Origin: Flaccisagitta enflata
Taxonomy: Eukaryota > Chaetognatha > Sagittoidea > Aphragmophora
Length of the DNA stretch: 64,000 nucleotides
Reading direction: 5' to 3'
Assembly: GCA_965153355.1 (NCBI GenBank)
Contig: OZ231127.1
Location: 18,290,001-18,354,000 of the forward strand
Notes under the pieces: model-generated
What the model saw: the letters and a program-made list of their open reading frames with translations, nothing else
Told to the model about the DNA's origin: nothing
The model's database searches: none
Shown here: positions 62,875 to 64,000 of the stretch, piece by piece
Numbering within the stretch: the first letter of the stretch is position 1
Layout of the letters: the number at the start of each line of letters is the position of its first letter
Position numbers and translations under genes: made by a program

Positions 62875-63077
62875 AACAAGTGACGCAGGGTCACAATATC
62901 GTTGCGGACGGATGGGCAGGGGCATCCAACCCCCATCCACACCCCATGTCCCCCACTCACATGCACAAAATCATCTAAAACGCACTTTTGTGAATTGTGT
63001 TCACAGACAGACGGACCAACGGACCGACGGACGGACAAAGCCTTTTATAGAGTTGCGTGTCCACAACTAAAAAAAAA
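62875..63077 (+). mobile_element. HTE, GTTGCGGAC subtype with GGGTCACAATATC block
   Basis: ACAAGTGACGCAGGGTCACA; GTTGCGGAC at 62901-62909; GGGCAGGGGCATCCAACCCC; ACGG run; hairpin GTTGCGTGTCCACAAC plus TAAAAAAA, the right arm differing by one base from the expected GTCCGCAAC. Confidence 0.88.
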
Positions 63078-63249
63078 GGGGACGGGTGAAAGTAGAGATC
63101 ATTAAGCGCAAAAAAATCATTATACAAATATTACGAGAAAACTTCTTCATCTATTGGTTTTTCTTCATTTCCAGTCTTCTGAATTGCGGAGGAAGATTTT
63201 TAAGGAAATGGTTTTCACTCGCCAAGGTTATAGCAGTAATAATCAACAA

Positions 63250-63870
63250 GGTTGTGTGTGCATGACTCGCATAGTCGCGTGCATCGTTGCACAAGACGTG
63301 GCCAGGTGCGCAAGAATGGGTTGGTCGCGTGTATCATGGCGTGAGATGAGGTGGGGTGCACGCCACTTTATCAGTTGCGTGCACCGTGGCAAGGTTGGGT
63401 TCATGCATCTTCGTTTGTTGCGTGCATTGTGACGTAAGATGAGGTCGGATACACGTGACTTTATCAGTTGCGTGCATCGTCGTAGATTGGGTACATGCAT
63501 AATAATCTGTTGCGTGCATTGTGGATCAAGACGAGGCTGGGTGCATGCGACTTAATTAATTGCGTTTATTGTGATACAAAACAAGGCTTGGTGCATGCAA
63601 CTTCATCAGTTGCATGTATCATGGAAAGGTTGGGTGCATGCATCTTAATCTGTTGCGTGCATTGTGGTGTAAGACAATATCGGATGCATGCGACTTCATC
63701 AATTGCATGCATTGTGTTGTAATAGGAGATTGGGTGCATGCGTTTGTTTGGTCCGTGCATTGTGGCGTAAGACGAGGCTGGATGCATGCGACTTAATTGA
63801 TTGCGTTTATTGTGACGCAAGACAAAGGCTTGGTGCATGCGACTTCATCAGTTGCATGTACCAAAGTGGA
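63250..63870 (+). repeat. ~113-bp higher-order minisatellite (GTTGCGTGCAT)
   Basis: Alternating half-units: GTTGCGTGCATCGTGG..GGTTGGGTGCATGCATCTT and GTTGCGTGCATTGTGG..GACGAGGCTGGGTGCATGCGACTT. About five higher-order copies. TGCATGCGACT and GTTGCGTG echo HTE tail words. Confidence 0.85.
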
Positions 63871-64000
63871 ACTTGGGAGCACCGTTCCAATGAACCTAAT
63901 ATGGGAAGAGAGGAAAAATGAACTCATCCGGATACGAGGACAAAATAGTATTTGACAAGCGAAGGGGTACGGAAAAGGCAATCAGGCGAAATCAAGAGAG
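63871..64000. other. end of window, nothing recognised
   Basis: Short unique segment after the minisatellite. Confidence 0.4.

Overview
The window looks like nuclear DNA of an animal, probably a marine invertebrate. It holds three spliced exons of a DEG/ENaC sodium channel, one tRNA-derived SINE with a CAA tail, many small DNA transposons, and a very high load of microsatellites and minisatellites. There is no operon, rRNA gene, CRISPR array or prokaryotic signal. The species cannot be named from the sequence.

Layout. 1-3.1 kb: microsatellites and intergenic DNA. 3.14-4.57 kb (minus strand): the 5' half of a DEG/ENaC gene. 4.6-5.3 kb: a ~140-bp minisatellite. 6.02-10.71 kb: a 4.7-kb palindrome built from eight ~515-bp units, four in each orientation, around a (GA)78 loop. 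11-16 kb: small elements, a MITE and GAT/GAA/TC microsatellites. 16.1-20.1 kb: a second long palindrome with a nested MITE. 21.6-27.7 kb: a dense nest of small elements and an ATATC satellite. 28.4-30.5 kb: a 73-bp minisatellite with higher-order structure. 30.8-35.8 kb: large GA, CA and TC tracts. 36.05-40.69 kb: a third long palindrome with insertions nested to three further levels. 41.4-48.7 kb: a SINE, Tc1/mariner-like and other inverted-repeat elements, and tandem repeats. 49-64 kb: further copies of the same families, with GGT, GT and TTC microsatellites.

The most interesting content is two abundant families of short elements, for which I use provisional names. HTE (hairpin-tailed element; about 150-220 bp, more than 20 copies or fragments) starts ACAAGGCC, carries a run of ACCG/ACGG tetranucleotides, and ends in a GC-rich hairpin followed by TAAAAA. 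A 5' internal motif matches the reverse complement of the right arm of the 3' hairpin, and the two change together between subtypes. PVE (palindromic VNTR element; about 150-700 bp, roughly ten copies) has a GGGCAGCGGCCCC / GGGGCCGCTGCCC frame whose arms are filled with ~20-bp tandem repeats. Other palindrome arms, repeat units or family copies serve as natural empty sites. They show both families entering A/T runs with no target duplication beyond about 2-3 bases. That argues against SINE-type retroposition and against standard cut-and-paste, and is compatible with a Helitron/Helentron-like or unknown mechanism. No enzyme for any of these elements is encoded here.

The only protein gene I support firmly is the DEG/ENaC channel. 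Its splice sites, intron phases and motifs (a Gly-containing gating motif, TM1, FPxVTIC, GNCYxFN, GLSxEL) agree, but its 3' exons, including TM2, were not found.
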